The notes beneath the pieces were generated by a model. It made no database searches. It was given only the letters and a program-made list of their open reading frames with translations, and was not told the DNA's origin. A stretch of DNA of 64,000 nt from positions 10,025-74,024 of the forward strand of contig NW_019775456.1 of assembly GCF_001039355.2 (NCBI RefSeq). The letters run 5' to 3'. The position numbers were made by a program, and so were the translations under genes. Position 1 is the stretch's first letter. Each line of letters starts with the position of its first letter. Of this stretch, positions 13,164-27,400 are shown piece by piece. This DNA comes from Lingula anatina. Taxonomy: Eukaryota > Brachiopoda > Lingulata > Lingulida > Lingulidae.

Positions 13164-13359
13164 AAAAAAAAAAAAAAAAAAAAAAAAAAACGCATCGAAG
13201 TCCTGGTAACATGCGCCAATAGCTGTGGCTGAGCATCGAGTTGATCCTATGTCCTTTTGACTGTCTTAAATGATTGACGGGTATTGTGATATTTGGCTTT
13301 TAAGAAGGTGCGAACGAACTACAGACGTACGTATTTGTCTGGCTTGTAAAAAAGCTTAC

Positions 13360-13553
13360 TATAAAGCCCCATACTTGGACAGCAGGTGTGCACGCCACTG
13401 TTGGCGTCCAGCGTTTTTGCCTCGATTTGGAGTCACCGACGGAAGAGATCTCCGGCCCAAGAGCAGTCTCTGATTCGCTTCTTGTTTTCCTGGATACAGA
13501 CGCAGTTATCGGGGCACCATGATCTTCTTTTATCGCTTCAGATGGGATAGAAA
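13360..13553 (-). CDS. Candidate exon of a secreted precursor with a furin-type site
   Basis: Open reading on the minus strand is bounded by a good acceptor (TTTCTGCAG) and a good donor (GTAAGCTT), phase 1 in and phase 0 out. It encodes about 64 residues, including the dibasic processing motif SRQKRW. No domain is recognised. A signal-peptide exon lies upstream at 14051-14215, but the phases do not join directly, so another exon would be needed. Treat as provisional. Confidence 0.35.
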
Positions 13554-13705
13554 CTGCAGAAAAGGAAAACAAAACAAAGAGTGAAAATAATGCTGCATGG
13601 AGGAGATCTCGTGTGGCTGATGAGATCTCGCGTGGTTGAGGAGGTAAACCGACGTTTTGTTGATGCAGGATATCAACAATAGGTGAAAATAGTTTGAAAT
13701 CTCCA

Positions 13706-13707
<2 letters not shown>

Positions 13708-13746
<39 letters not shown>
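13708..13746. repeat. (CA)n microsatellite
   Basis: About 19 CA units. Confidence 0.95.
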
Positions 13747-13749
<3 letters not shown>

Positions 13750-14050
13750 CACTTCGTCCCCGTCATGGTGAAATAAACTTTTCGCTATGACATACACTGT
13801 ATAGGCCTTAACCTTGTGAATGTGCCATGGATTCGCTGAAAGTGTTTCCAATCATTTTTTGAAAAAAAAAAAAAAACTGATTAAAAAAAAAAAAAAGAAC
13901 AATCAGGGAAAGAAAAGTATGTTGTATTTTGAAATACTACCATTTTACCTACAGCATGCAAAGAACATCTCACACGTAATTGTCATCCAATCCCCATTGT
14001 TATATATAGGTAGTCTTATTATGAGTGAACCTGAGTGTCTTCATGCGTAC

Positions 14051-14215
14051 CTTCCCGTTTGCGTCTTCCAGGGAACCCTCCAGAAAATATCGACGGTGCC
14101 CCGATTCCCACGACGGCGCAAGTGTTTCCCGTGCAGGTCCACACCGGGACTTGAAAGCTGAATTCAACAGTAAGCTGACACACAAACACAACAACGGGCT
14201 GGAAAAGAAACGCAT
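14051..14215 (-). CDS. Candidate first exon with a signal peptide
   Basis: The minus-strand ATG at 14215 opens 55 codons that end at a GTACGC donor. Residues 1-19 (MRFFSSPLLCLCVSLLLNS) look like a cleavable secretion signal: a basic start, a hydrophobic core and small residues before the likely cut. The rest is not recognised. With only one exon visible, the gene's identity and extent are unknown. Confidence 0.35.
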
Positions 14216-15008
14216 GAACTAAATAGCGATCAAATCAAATTTATGCATTGGTCTTAAAACCCCTTTATAATGGACGGCGTCCTTTTTGCGCGCTTTGTGC
14301 GTATTGCCTTGGTTGCAACAAAAATGCTTAATGATGGCACAACTGTCGGCACGTAATTAAAATATTATTGATATTTTTTTTTTTACTCTCAAACCGGGCT
14401 GTACTACGATACGCAGAAAGGACGCCGCCCAGCGTAAAGAGGAATGGGGGGGGGGGGGGTTAATAAAATATTATGTGTTGATAATAAACTGCATGAGGAG
14501 CTGAGAGGAGCTGCTGTAATTCCATTAGTGTTTATTTCTTTTATGGTTTACTGCCGATCTTGCCGTTGATAAGACTGAACAATATGTGCTCAATCCAGAC
14601 GTGGGAAATCGATAAGGTGGTGAGTGAGTTCCATCGACTCTCACTCTTCTTCTACAATAAAAGTTATTTTTTAAGTTCTAAAAAAAAGGCGCTTAAAAAA
14701 GGTTGCGCACCTTGTAAGGCAAACGAAAACGGGTTCGAGTGTATAGTTGCATGAATACATGTAGCAAACCGTGTGCAACAGTTTTGTGTTTGTGATTCTG
14801 TGTGCACATGATGTTGATAACTGTGCTAACATACCAACAGAAATTCAACTAAGGAAGTTTCCAATCCGAAACCGCTCAAACCAACGCAGTCGGCTGACCT
14901 GTTACTGCAGTCTTGGTCTGTCGTGCAGGATGTTCCGGCAACTATAATAAAAATAATAGTAATAATTAATCGAGCACAGAAAAGTTTTACGTTCAAATGC
15001 TCTCTAAG

Positions 15009-15069
<61 letters not shown>

Positions 15070-15079
15070 GCTCTCTAAG

Positions 15080-15149
<70 letters not shown>
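15009..15149. repeat. Two (AT)n tracts with a duplicated 5' flank
   Basis: Two long AT tracts (about 15009-15062 and 15082-15149) are each preceded by the same AATGCTCTCTAAGTA flank. The microsatellite plus flank has therefore been duplicated, either in the genome or by misassembly. Confidence 0.85.
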
Positions 15150-15153
<4 letters not shown>

Positions 15154-15885
15154 TCAACAATATAGTGCTATACAATATACATTAGCAAGAAAATAATAAA
15201 ATAAAAGAAATATCCTGTGAAACGTTTGTTATGTGCAGAGAAGAATGAACGTTAGGTGTAACTTATGTTATGTTTATCTTGAGCCCCCGCGTAAACATTT
15301 TGATTTACACACAATTTCACATTTTAGTTTAACCCATTTTAATTAAATTAAAATAAGAGATCTGTTTATCTCCACTCTGGTGTTGGACGTATCTTTTTTT
15401 TTTTTTACATCAGTCTATATTTCGTGTCATAAGGAATGAGAACATGAAACAAGATTTCAACTCCAAGATATACCAGGGTATACGAAAGGGTCTAGCCAAA
15501 GTAACCAAATGACGAAATGCCTGTTAATTTTTAGAAAAAAAAACATCACTGTCATATATTCCGGCCTTAATCAGCAAGTTACATGGAAACCATAGTCCTA
15601 CGCACAATTCGGACTACTTAGCCCCCTAATTCCCAGTGTCTATGCATTCCAAGAACCCCAAAAATAGAAGTAGAAAAATAAAAATAGAAATTGTGGAATT
15701 TGTACATTCTGCTTGAACAGTACGAATGTTTTCAAGAAACATCTACAACTTAAAACTAATGACTTAGGAATATTTACATTTCCCAACCTTTGAGGCATTT
15801 TCGAAATAAATACAGTAGCGATTGCGACTTCCACTCATAACAGTATAAAGTAAATATAACTATAAAAATGCCAAAAATCACTCAC

Positions 15886-16074
15886 TAGTCTGACATGTTC
15901 CATTCACCAAGGGGTAAGCTGTCAAAGGACAGAGGCACACCTGGTTGGAGCCGGTGAAGATCGAGAACAGCGGGTTACGTGTGCACAGCGTATTGTCCCC
16001 ACAAGCCAGTGGCGGGAAAATAGCGGCCGATGAACAAGCACTGAAGAGACTTGTGCTGTTATCGCTTGTATAAC
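15886..16074 (-). CDS. EGF-like domain exon of a secreted or membrane protein
   Basis: The minus-strand exon is bounded by a TTCCAG acceptor and a GTGAGT donor, phase 1 on both sides as is usual for extracellular modules. It encodes about 62 residues. The Cys pattern (ACGDNTLC ... VCLCP ... NGTC) resembles an EGF-like fold, and there are N-x-S/T sites. A possible small upstream exon at about 16505-16546 is too short to judge. The rest of the gene was not found and may lie in poorly assembled DNA toward the gap. Confidence 0.45.
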
Positions 16075-17677
16075 CTGGAAATATAATGATGTACCTTTAT
16101 CTGCAGTAATTATAACGGCATTCAATTATATGCACAGTAAGTACTTCGAAATATAAACGTAACAGAGAATTGCGATGTTCTTTATATTTGGTTTTAAAAA
16201 ATCGGTTTATTTCACCCAAACCACGAACATTTTTAAACCGGATAATGGATTTGCGATTGTCGTTATTAACATATGAAACGTGGTGCATGAGATATGCTCA
16301 GACCAAAGTCAACATCATGAGCTGTAACCCCAAAAAGAAATAACACTCTTAAAAACAGGCTCTGGTCACTGTAGAAAAACAGCTTTCAGTCTCGTCATTA
16401 CCAGACAAAATTTGAGTATCAGATTTTTTTATTTTCTGTATCGTGGTGCTTATGAGTAGTGATGGTGAAAGCGAATAGCGTGTGGGTATTCCACTGATCT
16501 TACCAGCAATAGGAGGTATAGTGACAGCCATGGCCATTGTTGATCTGAAAAAAAAAAAAAAACGAAAAAAAATTACGCTGCATATAAACAATACAAACAT
16601 TCAACAATAAAACGAAAACGATGACAATTTTAGTGTTATCATTATTTTTCAAAAACCCGGTGTGTTTTCAACAGTACTTGTACCGTGATATATTGTCAAA
16701 AAGTATTTCACTTACTTGCGAGCAGCCCTGCTGGCTAGTATATGTATATCCCTTTGTTTTGTTTACTTCCTGAAGTCGTTTTTCCAGAGACACGCTAGCT
16801 TAAATACTGTAGAAGGCGACTCAGCTCAGCCGGTAAGCTTTTTTCATCTGATAGCAAACGTCGTGCACCGTGCAAGTTTATCAATTGTAAATCTTAGGGT
16901 TTGACTACGTTAATTGTAGTGGAGAAAACCCTTAATCGTCGTCTGCCAAGTGCATGCTCTATATTTATCACAATTCAGTCTGCATATACCAGTAATAAAA
17001 AAATCCTTTTTGTTTCCGACAATAACCCTTGGACGTGGTAATGTTAGTAATAAACTGTAAACGATTCGTCTGACCAATTCGTGACTAGCATTTTCTGTCT
17101 TTTGTTTTTTAATCAGAGCATTACATCTGCCTGATATTAGGAGGGAATCTGAAATAACCCCTGTGTCAATAAAAAGACATACATATCGTTTTAAAATGAG
17201 TGTCTTTTTCTCCTTTTATCAAAATCATAATAAATATATGTAAATAGATAAATAAACGGCGAACTGATCTTCAAAAAGCACGGCAAATTTCCTTAACTTA
17301 TGTGCACATTTTGCTCCCCTTCAAAAGTGTTCTTTACGAGTTTCATTTTGGTCCTAATACATAAATGAAAAGTTGTATCGACGTTCTTCGGTATATTTCT
17401 CCCAACTGCCGAACTCGAATACAGTTTTCCTTGTTTTTATTTAATTTTATTTGTTTTAAGACGGGTCCTGAGGTATTCCACGTGGATCCGCAAACTTATG
17501 TAAACTATTTGCGCGGTTCCCGACTAAAGATAAGCGCAGTTTACCGATAATATTTTTCATCCATTATCGCAGATTCATTTTTAAGTAAAGTAGGACATGC
17601 ATTTTGGTCATTTCATTGATTCTGGTTTCTACTTAGCACGGTTATAATAATTTCCCACAAAAAAAAAAAAAAAAAGA
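16075..17677. other. Gene-poor stretch before the gap
   Basis: Apart from the possible 42-base exon at 16505-16546, I see no coding exon, RNA gene or clear repeat. It ends in a poly-A tract that runs into the gap. Confidence 0.5.
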
Positions 17678-18060
17678 NNNNNNNNNNNNNNNNNNNNNNN
17701 NNNNNNNNNNNNNNNNNNNNNNNNNNNNNNNNNNNNNNNNNNNNNNNNNNNNNNNNNNNNNNNNNNNNNNNNNNNNNNNNNNNNNNNNNNNNNNNNNNNN
17801 NNNNNNNNNNNNNNNNNNNNNNNNNNNNNNNNNNNNNNNNNNNNNNNNNNNNNNNNNNNNNNNNNNNNNNNNNNNNNNNNNNNNNNNNNNNNNNNNNNNN
17901 NNNNNNNNNNNNNNNNNNNNNNNNNNNNNNNNNNNNNNNNNNNNNNNNNNNNNNNNNNNNNNNNNNNNNNNNNNNNNNNNNNNNNNNNNNNNNNNNNNNN
18001 NNNNNNNNNNNNNNNNNNNNNNNNNNNNNNNNNNNNNNNNNNNNNNNNNNNNNNNNNNNN
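17678..18060. other. Assembly gap of 383 N
   Basis: A run of N flanked on both sides by poly-A. The flanking homopolymers suggest the gap formed at a simple-sequence tract. Confidence 0.99.
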
Positions 18061-19282
18061 AAAAAAAAAAAAAAAAAAATCAGCGAAATTACTTCTTAAA
18101 CGTCGCCGTTAACCAGTGACCCACGGTGGACGCGGTGTATCCATAGTAACAGCGTTAAATTAATTTCAATGGATCCATTTTTCTGCGAACATTTTATGAA
18201 TCAGTTTGTTGATTGGATAAAACTAAGAAAACTGTGCATTGTGTATTATATCCACTTCCTGATCAATAAATGAATAAACATCGTATTTTTGACAGATGCG
18301 TAAAGTATATATAGCTCCATTCTGCTTGCAGGCACATCAGAGGCTATACATTTGTGTGTGACTTAAAACTTATGTGATTTAATATCCACATGTTGCTTCT
18401 GTGGTAACTATCCTCGTAACATTGAAGGAGAGGAAGTGTGTGCTGGTTTTCTATGGCAAAAGAGCCTGGCTTAATCCCAATTTACACATTTCCCTCTCAC
18501 GACCTCGCTCTGTCTCTCTCTATTCTATTCTAATAAGGTTATTGCACCATCTGTATACAAACTAAAAAAAAATATATTCTGCCTTATTGCCTTTCATTTC
18601 TGAATATTTTAGGAACTAAAATACCTAAGACATTCATAGAACAATTACGTAAGATGTGTACGTAATAAGTACTCTTAGATTTTTCATAAAGACACTGTAA
18701 TATTCCACATCAGCTCCCTTAGTCATCCTTAGAAAGCAAGGAACGCCTAGCCACCGTTTTTATTTCCGCCACGCCTCCATCACGCTTCGCTTGCTTTGAT
18801 GAAATCTCAGTCATGTCGGTAGCTACACTATGCCCCCCCCCCCCCTCCCCCGAAAAAAAGTGCAAACAGAATAGTGCTCCCGGAATCTTATTGAGAAATA
18901 CAGACAGGCCAGTAAAAGCAGTGCCAGCAATCTTCCTCTTATCTCCATCATTAATTTCTTTTCTCCATCATCAATGGCTATATATTAGTTAATTGGCTAT
19001 ATTTTTAGGTCCTTTGAAGATGAGTATACAATGCTTAAAGCGATTTACCATCAGATTCTTTATATGTTTATATTCTTATACAATATTCATGAACTAATAA
19101 ATATGTTAAAAAGGTGTTGTTATCACGATCGATCAACAGATATGCCTGGGGCATCCGAAAACTAAAGAAGGTTGTACGCAGAATTAAAAAAGTGTCTTTT
19201 ATCCCCGTTTTCATTTATTTCTTACCGAAATGACGTGCACAATTATTTTCATCAGTAATGATTTCGACGACTACAACTGCAG

Positions 19283-19322
<40 letters not shown>

Positions 19323-20111
19323 TGTATTTATTCGCATTTTTTCATTATTTAATGTCTTGATTCCATGTTCAGTAGACAAATCTAATGAAGGCTTAAACAT
19401 AAGACTGATTATATGTACAATTAAAGTTTGACGTTTGAAATAATAATTTAAAGTAAAATGTTAAAAAAAGTATTTAAAGTAAAACATTAAAAGTAATACA
19501 GTTACAAAAATCCAATATTTCTTTCATACAGTGCATTTTAAACATAAATAAATTATGCATAAAACATCTTAATTTTTGTTATCATTGTTGCACTGGGTTA
19601 TGATGTTTGACCGATGCAGTTATACCTATCAGATTATAAAATGCAGTATGCGTTAAACTTGAATTTTAAATAAAATCCTAGCCAAAACTGGTAACCAGTG
19701 CAGCTGCTAGAAAATTGAAGTAATGTGTTAATTTTAAGGTGGAAAGACTGCAAGTCAGGGCTATATACTCTGCATGCGTTGTAATATTTAATCTTAACAT
19801 GTGGACATCCATATAATACACAATTAAAAATTAAAGTTAACCAGCTTATAACTGCTGCTTGCATTGTATAAGTTGTAACGTATATATAGCTCCATTGATT
19901 CACGTATTTCCTCACAATTTATTCCGAATATTGATTGATTGATTCACGTATTTCCTCACAATTTATTCCGAATATTGATTGATTGATTGATTCACGTATT
20001 TCCTCACAATTTATTCCGAATATTGAATAAACGAGACTACCGGTAAATAATGTTCGAGATCTGTTTTCAATTGAAAGCGAAGAATCAAAATAAAGCCCTG
20101 TTGTTTTCCTA

Positions 20112-20160
<49 letters not shown>

Positions 20161-20511
20161 TAATAAATAATAGTAACAAATCCTTGTCACTCAGCGTTTA
20201 TAATGCCCCCTCTTTTAATCTAATTGTTTTATTTAAAAATAATTGAGAACGCCTCAGTATCAAACGCACTATACCAAAAAAAAACATTTTTTTTTTCAAG
20301 TATTACATTCAATAATCGGAAAAAAAGTGTAAAATGTGATACTTTGATATTTCACAGTTGTCATTTCACGTCCGTAGAATAATCCTTTATTATATATTTT
20401 TTTTCATTTGTAGGTCGTTATTATATTTCTGACGCTATGGCCATCAGTCATGTACCAGCCCAGAAGCTGTACAAAATTACAATTCGGAAGTCACACATTA
20501 GGAAGTGTCTT
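18061..20511. repeat. Gene-poor stretch with AAT microsatellites and a tandem repeat
   Basis: No gene is seen. It contains AAT microsatellites at about 19285-19318 and 20112-20160. A three-copy tandem repeat of about 45-53 bases lies at about 19893-20030, each unit holding CACGTATTTCCTCACAATTT and separated by a varying number of GATT units. Confidence 0.7.
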
Positions 20512-23436
20512 TCAAAGACCCTCTTCATCCTCAAAATGTACTTCGTTATCTGACTCGTCTGAGCGTTGTCTTTCTTCCTGATAATACTCCCCAGCATCAA
20601 GCTTCCTTTGCAATCTCGGAGGCAATTTCTTGTAAAATGGTGTTCCTAACGTATAAAGTTTAACACGCTACATTATATGAATATACGGGTCGTAGTTAGA
20701 TTTAATTTAAAATCATATTACCACAAAATTCGGCTTTTGAAGCAATAGCCTCAAATATCCATTTGCATAATTTGTTAAAGGGGGAAATATATTTGTTCCT
20801 GAAAAAAAAAAACATTTTGGGGCCAACAGTAGAGGAGTTAATGCTTTAAGATTATTATTAACTCCACAGTAATCAAACAAAGATAAAAACGGTTCAATGC
20901 ATGCAATATCGACATGCATATGAAAGGAAATTGACCAGAAAGAAAAAAAAATGTCACAAATACAGTCAATATAGATCAACCTTTTACATACACAAACACA
21001 TATAACAATATCAATCATTTAATACCTTTTATGCCCATTGGAAGAAACTCGCCAGCATCTTTGACTCTCCCGTTTTCTTCATAATGTGATATCAGCTTTT
21101 TTAACGTGGTATTACATATAAGTAGCTTCTTATTTCCTGAAATTAAAATAAGTTACGACGTCACGGGAATCCTCATCTTTACGGCATATAAATATCCCTT
21201 CACGATGTTTGTCTTCAATGGAAGCGCTTTATGTGAAGCTACGTCTAGCTTCGATTTTGTTACAGTGTACTTTGACGGTGGCTTACTTTTATTTTACAAT
21301 TATTTCCAACAATACAGTGAAAATAGGTTAAAGATAAAATATTTTGACAAAATTGTCATAAAACTATATTCAAACAGAAATCATATCGCAGATAACAGAA
21401 ATCTGTATAATACACATTGTTCACATAAATAGTTGTTTTTTTACAAGCTTATCACAATCCGATTACTCAAAAGCACTTCAGTAACACTTTCGTTTCATAT
21501 CATCACATTTCCAAACGGAATTCTATTTTGCTTAAGAGCATATGGTCCTTGCAGTTACCAATAATAATCAGGAATCTTCTTGGGCGAGTAAGTGCCACGT
21601 TAATCTGATGGTCATCTGTTATAAAGCCAAGGTTGACTTTACACCAGCCCTTGGTCGGCCTTTGAACAATCTGGTACTCTGGGATGGAGCGGACAGTGCT
21701 GAAGATGACGATGTCCCATTCTCCACCTGGTGGAATGCAAAATATGAACGCACTGTACATGGATCAAGGGATTTCAAAACGCCAATGGTCGCGTCTGCAG
21801 TCAGCTAATGCTGCAGAGGACCCGTACTGCTTTTAACAGCGCACTGATACCTAAGACTGGGTTCCCATACCTACATCGATCTAACAAGGGTTTCTAGGTA
21901 AATTGCTTTTACCTTAAGCGGTCTAGATGTCTGACACACCTATTGAAACTAATAAACGATAATTAATTACCCCCTAGCAGCTTCAGTATAGGCGTGTCAA
22001 ATAACTAAGCCGCTTACGTTGATTGTAATTTAGCAAGGAATATCTCGGAGATAGATCGATCTGTAGTTAGTACGATAGGGTCTGGTAATAGTCCCTTATA
22101 TGGGTGACGGAGTTTTTGTTCTGGAGTCGGTGGCGGTCGTATTTGTAATCTAAGGCTTTGCCGTTGACATTTGCAAAAACTGAATCTACATGAAGCTAGA
22201 AATTTGCCTCCCATTACTTTTATTAGGTTAACCCCTACTAAAACTTTGCAGCAACGAGTTTACAAGAAAAATATATTGCTGCTGATTTGCAGCCATTTTA
22301 CAGCATACTTACTGCAAGTTTGCAAAAAAGAATTGCAGTTTGCAGCAATATTGCAGCCTGATAAATTGCTAAGGGAAGAGGTGTGTATGTGACAATGTTA
22401 CATTGGTAATGAAGTTCTTAGCCAGGGCTTTGTTGTTGTTGTTGTTGTTGTTGTTTGCTTGTGCGTGTGTGTGTGTGTGTGTGTGTGAAACCTGGTCTTA
22501 CCCTGACTAGCCACCACCGTGCTCACTTGAACACCCTCGCCATGCAGTGCTTTTAGCGCCTTCTCGATCCCGTTGACTTGCGCCCTGTATTGAGACAGTA
22601 CCATGATGTTCGCTTTGGGTAAGTTCAGGGATGTCTTGCTCACCAAGATGCTGTAGATGCGTTCCTTTTGAAGTATAGAGAGGGATGTATTCAAACTTGA
22701 AAGCATTTAAATGTCTTCAGCCAAGATGGGCCAATATTATACAGTGCAGTTAATCTCAACGACCCGACTGGTTACGATTACCATTGCAAATGGGGTTATT
22801 CCAATCTCCCTGCTGCCCCACTCACAAATGCACCGAGGGAACATTACCGTGTACTTTCTTTTTGTAAGGTTAAAATAACCATGTGTCAATTACTGAGGCG
22901 AGCTGCACCAGAATACTTGCACAGCGAATTGAGTAGAAATATGAAGACAGCAAACCGAACGCAAAGTTATAGAAAAAATGTAGGCCTTTATCGAAATTAT
23001 TGAAAATGGCATATATTGTATTGCCCTTCTCCTCAAAGAAAGTTCTTCTCATGAAATTAATTTTGAATGGAGAATGTATACTTTTGCCGACAAATATATA
23101 CTAATATGTATCAGACATACTGTATAATGAAATGGCGTTAATTAGAATAATGGAAAAAATACTAACCACTTCCTGTATCTCATCCTGGTTTTTCTTGGAC
23201 ATTTCTCCGCCCTCTGGTGTCGAAATAACCATGCTCTCCTCCTCGCCCTCTACGTGGCACATCACGAAGCGTTTGTCTTCTATCAGCATTCGACCTTGTC
23301 TTATTCTAGGCCAAAGAACCTCGGCTGCTGGGGTGAAATCCCTGAACATTGGATCACTGGCAAATCTCAGAACAGGCGGACTATACAGTTGACCACGGTA
23401 AAATTCAGTCGACGGAAAGTAGCATATATCTGGATG
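20512..23436 (-). CDS. HELZ2-like: HELZ2-like gene, helicase core second part and C-terminus
   Basis: Exons at 23167-23436, 22502-22664, 21559-21726, 21026-21136 and 20512-20645 all join in phase. They give HPDICYFPSTEFY after QYRM, VLSQYRAQVNGI (motif IV), the Walker-type VI region INVALTRPRRFLIIIGN and a helix LKKLISHYEENG typical of UPF1-like ends. The short acidic tail is DESDNEVHFEDEEGL with stop at 20512-20514. At 21559 an alternative reading runs on to a stop at 21503, but the GTAACT donor joining G-N-K-K-L-L fits the family better. Confidence 0.85.
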
Positions 23437-24379
23437 CTAAATGAATAAATGTATACGACAATAATTCACCTATACACTTTTTTTTACTAAATAAAATTTT
23501 TGAGTCTGAGGATCGTAAGCTGTCAACCAGAAGACTGATAAATAAATAAATGAAAATCGAGAGCAACATAACTATGAATGTATATCTTAATGATGGGCGA
23601 CTGATAAGGTATACACCCTGCAAAAAATTATCATGGCTTTGCACATTCTTTGAAAAGATGGCAAAAAAAAAGTCACGACAATTGCGTACGTACCATTCTG
23701 TACTGTTTGTTCAGCATGGTCGTTTGCTTAGGAAACTGCGTAGCATATCTCTCAAACAAAGACCTTTCCAATCCCATGTCCCGCGCAAGCTGATTCAATA
23801 CTATCGGTCTAAGTTGCATGTGGTCTCCAATAAGCACGATTTGCTTAGCTTTTGAGTGCACGATTGGCACGAGACAATCAGGCTCGACACACATGCCACT
23901 TTCGTCCACAATGCATTGCTCTATAATCCCCGATCTTAGAACAGCATTACTTCCGGCCGTGGTGCACGTGCAGAGGATGACATCATGTTGCTTTATTTCA
24001 TCCTCTTCCGCTTGCGCCACGAGCCATTTGTAGCGGTTTATTATTGCAAGAGAGACGTCATTCTTGACAGGGTCTTCGAAAAAAGATTTAAATTTGGCAT
24101 CCAGTTCTAAAATGTCTTTAGATATTTTAGTTCCCTTGGAACGAATTAAATGGTGAAGGGCGATATCCTTGTGTCGTTCAGTAGAAACGGCATCCTTTGC
24201 TCGCGGCAGATCCGGTTCTTTGGGAATAGGAAAGTCACGGGTCACCAAGCTCTTCCCGTACACGCGAAGGATCTTTGGGCAGATGCTGGGTCGTTCGTCG
24301 TTTGAGTCGTATTGCTGTGGGGAAAATTTCCTTTTGAAGAAATCTGTAAAAGAGCATTGACATCAGTGTTATTTTCCTG

Positions 24380-24439
<60 letters not shown>

Positions 24440-27400
24440 CAATAAAATAATAATATTTTATATCAAATATCAATTTATACTTTGGAAGGAGTCGTTGTAT
24501 TCTGCCTGCATACCGACAGTACAGTATTACACAAAAAAAAAAAAAAAAAAAAAAAAAAACTTTGCCCAATATCCAGCCATGAGAGTAAGAGCTCCCACAT
24601 AGCAAAATTCCAATTCCGATCCTGGTACAGTTCTTACTTATATACAGTTGCGTTCAGAAAGAATGTGACAATACCAAAAATAACACTTTTTAACAAAGCA
24701 ACTGGTTACTTTTTATAACGCCGCCCCTCTTTTATGAATCGTGTTATTTGAACACAATTCATGTTTGCTCATTGCGTTATCAACACACAATAGTATGGTG
24801 TTTCATTGCAGCATGGGGTGTTATCCCCTGTCTAAGCAGACTGAGGCAACAGAGGTGTCAGCCCTAATACCCTTATCGCTATTAGCTAGATAGTTACTTT
24901 TGGTAACAAAAGGTAACAGACAGATAACAATCTGGAGCGTTCTTTGGGAGTTTACTGTACATTTGATAATTTTACAACACATAAGAAAATGTCTTTATAC
25001 AATACCAGTGTGACAGGACGGGTAGTCGGCTAGGGACAGATATAACTCTGCCCCCCCGCCCCCCCCCCATTACTTTTTATGAGTGACATTAGCCCCAATT
25101 GCTAACCCCATACCTTTAAATATAAAAGGAATAAAGTGCTGATCGACCTCCAATGATAGTTTTCTTTTCTCACGTGATGTGTTCACCGTTTGAATACAAC
25201 GTCACCTGAATAACTCCCAAATGGCCTTCCTCATAAGACACGTCATCATTGACCCGTTAAACGACAAGAGATACATTAATTATTTTACCACCATTGGTAA
25301 TGAGATAAAGAAATTGTGTATTTCATATTTTACCATCACTGAGGGGGATTTACATTAAGATGATGGGAAGGACTTTTACCACAATCAGCGAGCTATTGTT
25401 GATGTTTATTTTCCGCTGAAAACAAATGATGGCAAATGATAATGCCACAGAAGGAAAGATTTTGAATGAGACAAAGTAGTTTCCAATATTGAAACCTTTC
25501 TATCAAAGAAACACATCGTCTGTATCAGACTGTGGCTAAAATGCAACGTTAAACCAACACTGCGGCTGCTGCGCATGCTGGGTCCTCATTTAACGGACGG
25601 CATGGATACCAAACACCTTGTCGCCATCCATGCAATTCTCTTCCTTCTTTTCTTGCGTTTTTCCTACCTGCAACTACATCAACCGATTTGTTAGACGGTC
25701 CGCAATACAGCACATGTTTTCTCTCTTCTGGGGAGTTTCTGCGATTCCATTCTACGAATAAGTACGCCAGTCGGATACCTGTAAGCGTTTTGCCGGTGCC
25801 TGTATACGATAATTGGCATTGGTAAGTGAGGGAAATTTAAAATTAAAGGGGTAATAACTATTCGTTTCGGCCTAAAAAATGAATTTTCCTGGATTAAACA
25901 ACAATTTTCCCATACTTACCAATGGCTAATGAATCCATTTTTACATTCAAAGTTAGTCTCTGTTTTTTTTTTCTAAAAAGTTAGTTTTTTCGTTAAAATC
26001 TCTTAAGAGATTTTAACAGAGTATAGCTCTCAATGGAGGTCACGTGGTCTTAAGACAAGCTCAGATATCAGAATAATAGCTATAACTACCTTTTTTTTTT
26101 TTGGTAAAACAGAATATATTATATTTCTTTGAGTTATTCACAATGTTTTTATTGTGAAATATAGATCTCATACGAAGAGTTATTATCCCTTTAATTTAAG
26201 CAGACATTGCCTGACATATTTTAAAACTAAAACAAACAGATTGATCAGAGAAGACCAAGTGTTGGTAGGAAAGTATACCCTGCATTTCAATGAAATGCCT
26301 TAACATACTATGCCCTACTTTTTGCTTCTTTTAAATACACACTTTGACTGTTAGTTGATCAATCGACCAAAAAGATACAGGTAAAAAAATGAAAAAAGAG
26401 AGATACATGTAGATACATTAAAAACATTTAACTCTATTTTACCAAAGTTAAAACTTATCCAAAGCTTGACTTTTAATGTAGGACTGCAGATTGGTGATTT
26501 TATCTTAAATAAAAAAGTCTTCGATTTTTCATTCCTACTGCAGTCATTTAATGTATCTTCAAAACAACTAATTATGTTTACAAAATTATTCAAGTCAACC
26601 GTGTGACGTAACATTGGGATTTTTTGGGCAAAACATTATTTTCGGCTTCCTGATTTCCTGAGGCACCTGGACAGCGATAAATATACTTTTAAACGCTTGA
26701 ACAAAGTACAAAGAAGGGGTTGGGGAAAGGGGGTTCTTTAGAGACTTGCTGTTGATTTTGTACATAAAACGTTATTTTAGCCCCCATGTGAGTACAGTCC
26801 CACCTTAAATCATTTATAACTCTATTAAAATTTCTTACAGTACAAAAACCTATAACAAAATATATTACAATTTGAATCAGAGAAAGTTGGACAAAAGATC
26901 GTGTTTATATACCTGGTGGTCCTTGAATCAGTGAGAATGGTTTCATTATGGCAGATATCACCGCCTCCCTTTGTTTCTCGTTGGCTCTGTGGAGATAATT
27001 CTCCAAGTAACGCCCTTTGGAATATTTAGTTCTTCTGTCAAGAAGATCTTCGGGTTTCACGCGAGATGATTCTCTTCCTTTTTTCATTTCTCTCTCTATC
27101 CTCTTTTTTGGGTCTTCATCGTGGAGGTAGAAAAATGCCTCTACATCTTTAAAGTCTGTGAAAAAATAATATACAGCAATGTAAGTATCGCATTTCAGCC
27201 AAACACCTGCGTTAACAATTTAACGCTAAAAATACACATAAATCGCCAGCGTTAAAAATCAACAAAAGCACCCACTTCTCAACGTCTGACAACAATTCTA
27301 ACCGTACTGAACATCTTTCGTTTTATTTATATATCACTTATTGATATTAATGTACTTCTTTGGAATTCCCCCAGATTTGAAAAACTTTGTCCTATATTTC

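Noticed and set aside
13753-13835. Possible exon (NPWHIHKVKAY) between the signal-peptide exon and the furin-site exon
   Set aside because: Its acceptor and donor are plausible, but it is phase 1 in and phase 0 out and joins neither neighbour. The downstream (CA)n tract makes the donor ambiguous.
21503-21558. Read-through end of helicase exon 21559-21726 to a stop at 21503
   Set aside because: The GTAACT donor at 21558 joins two further exons in phase, and their product matches the usual helicase C-terminus.
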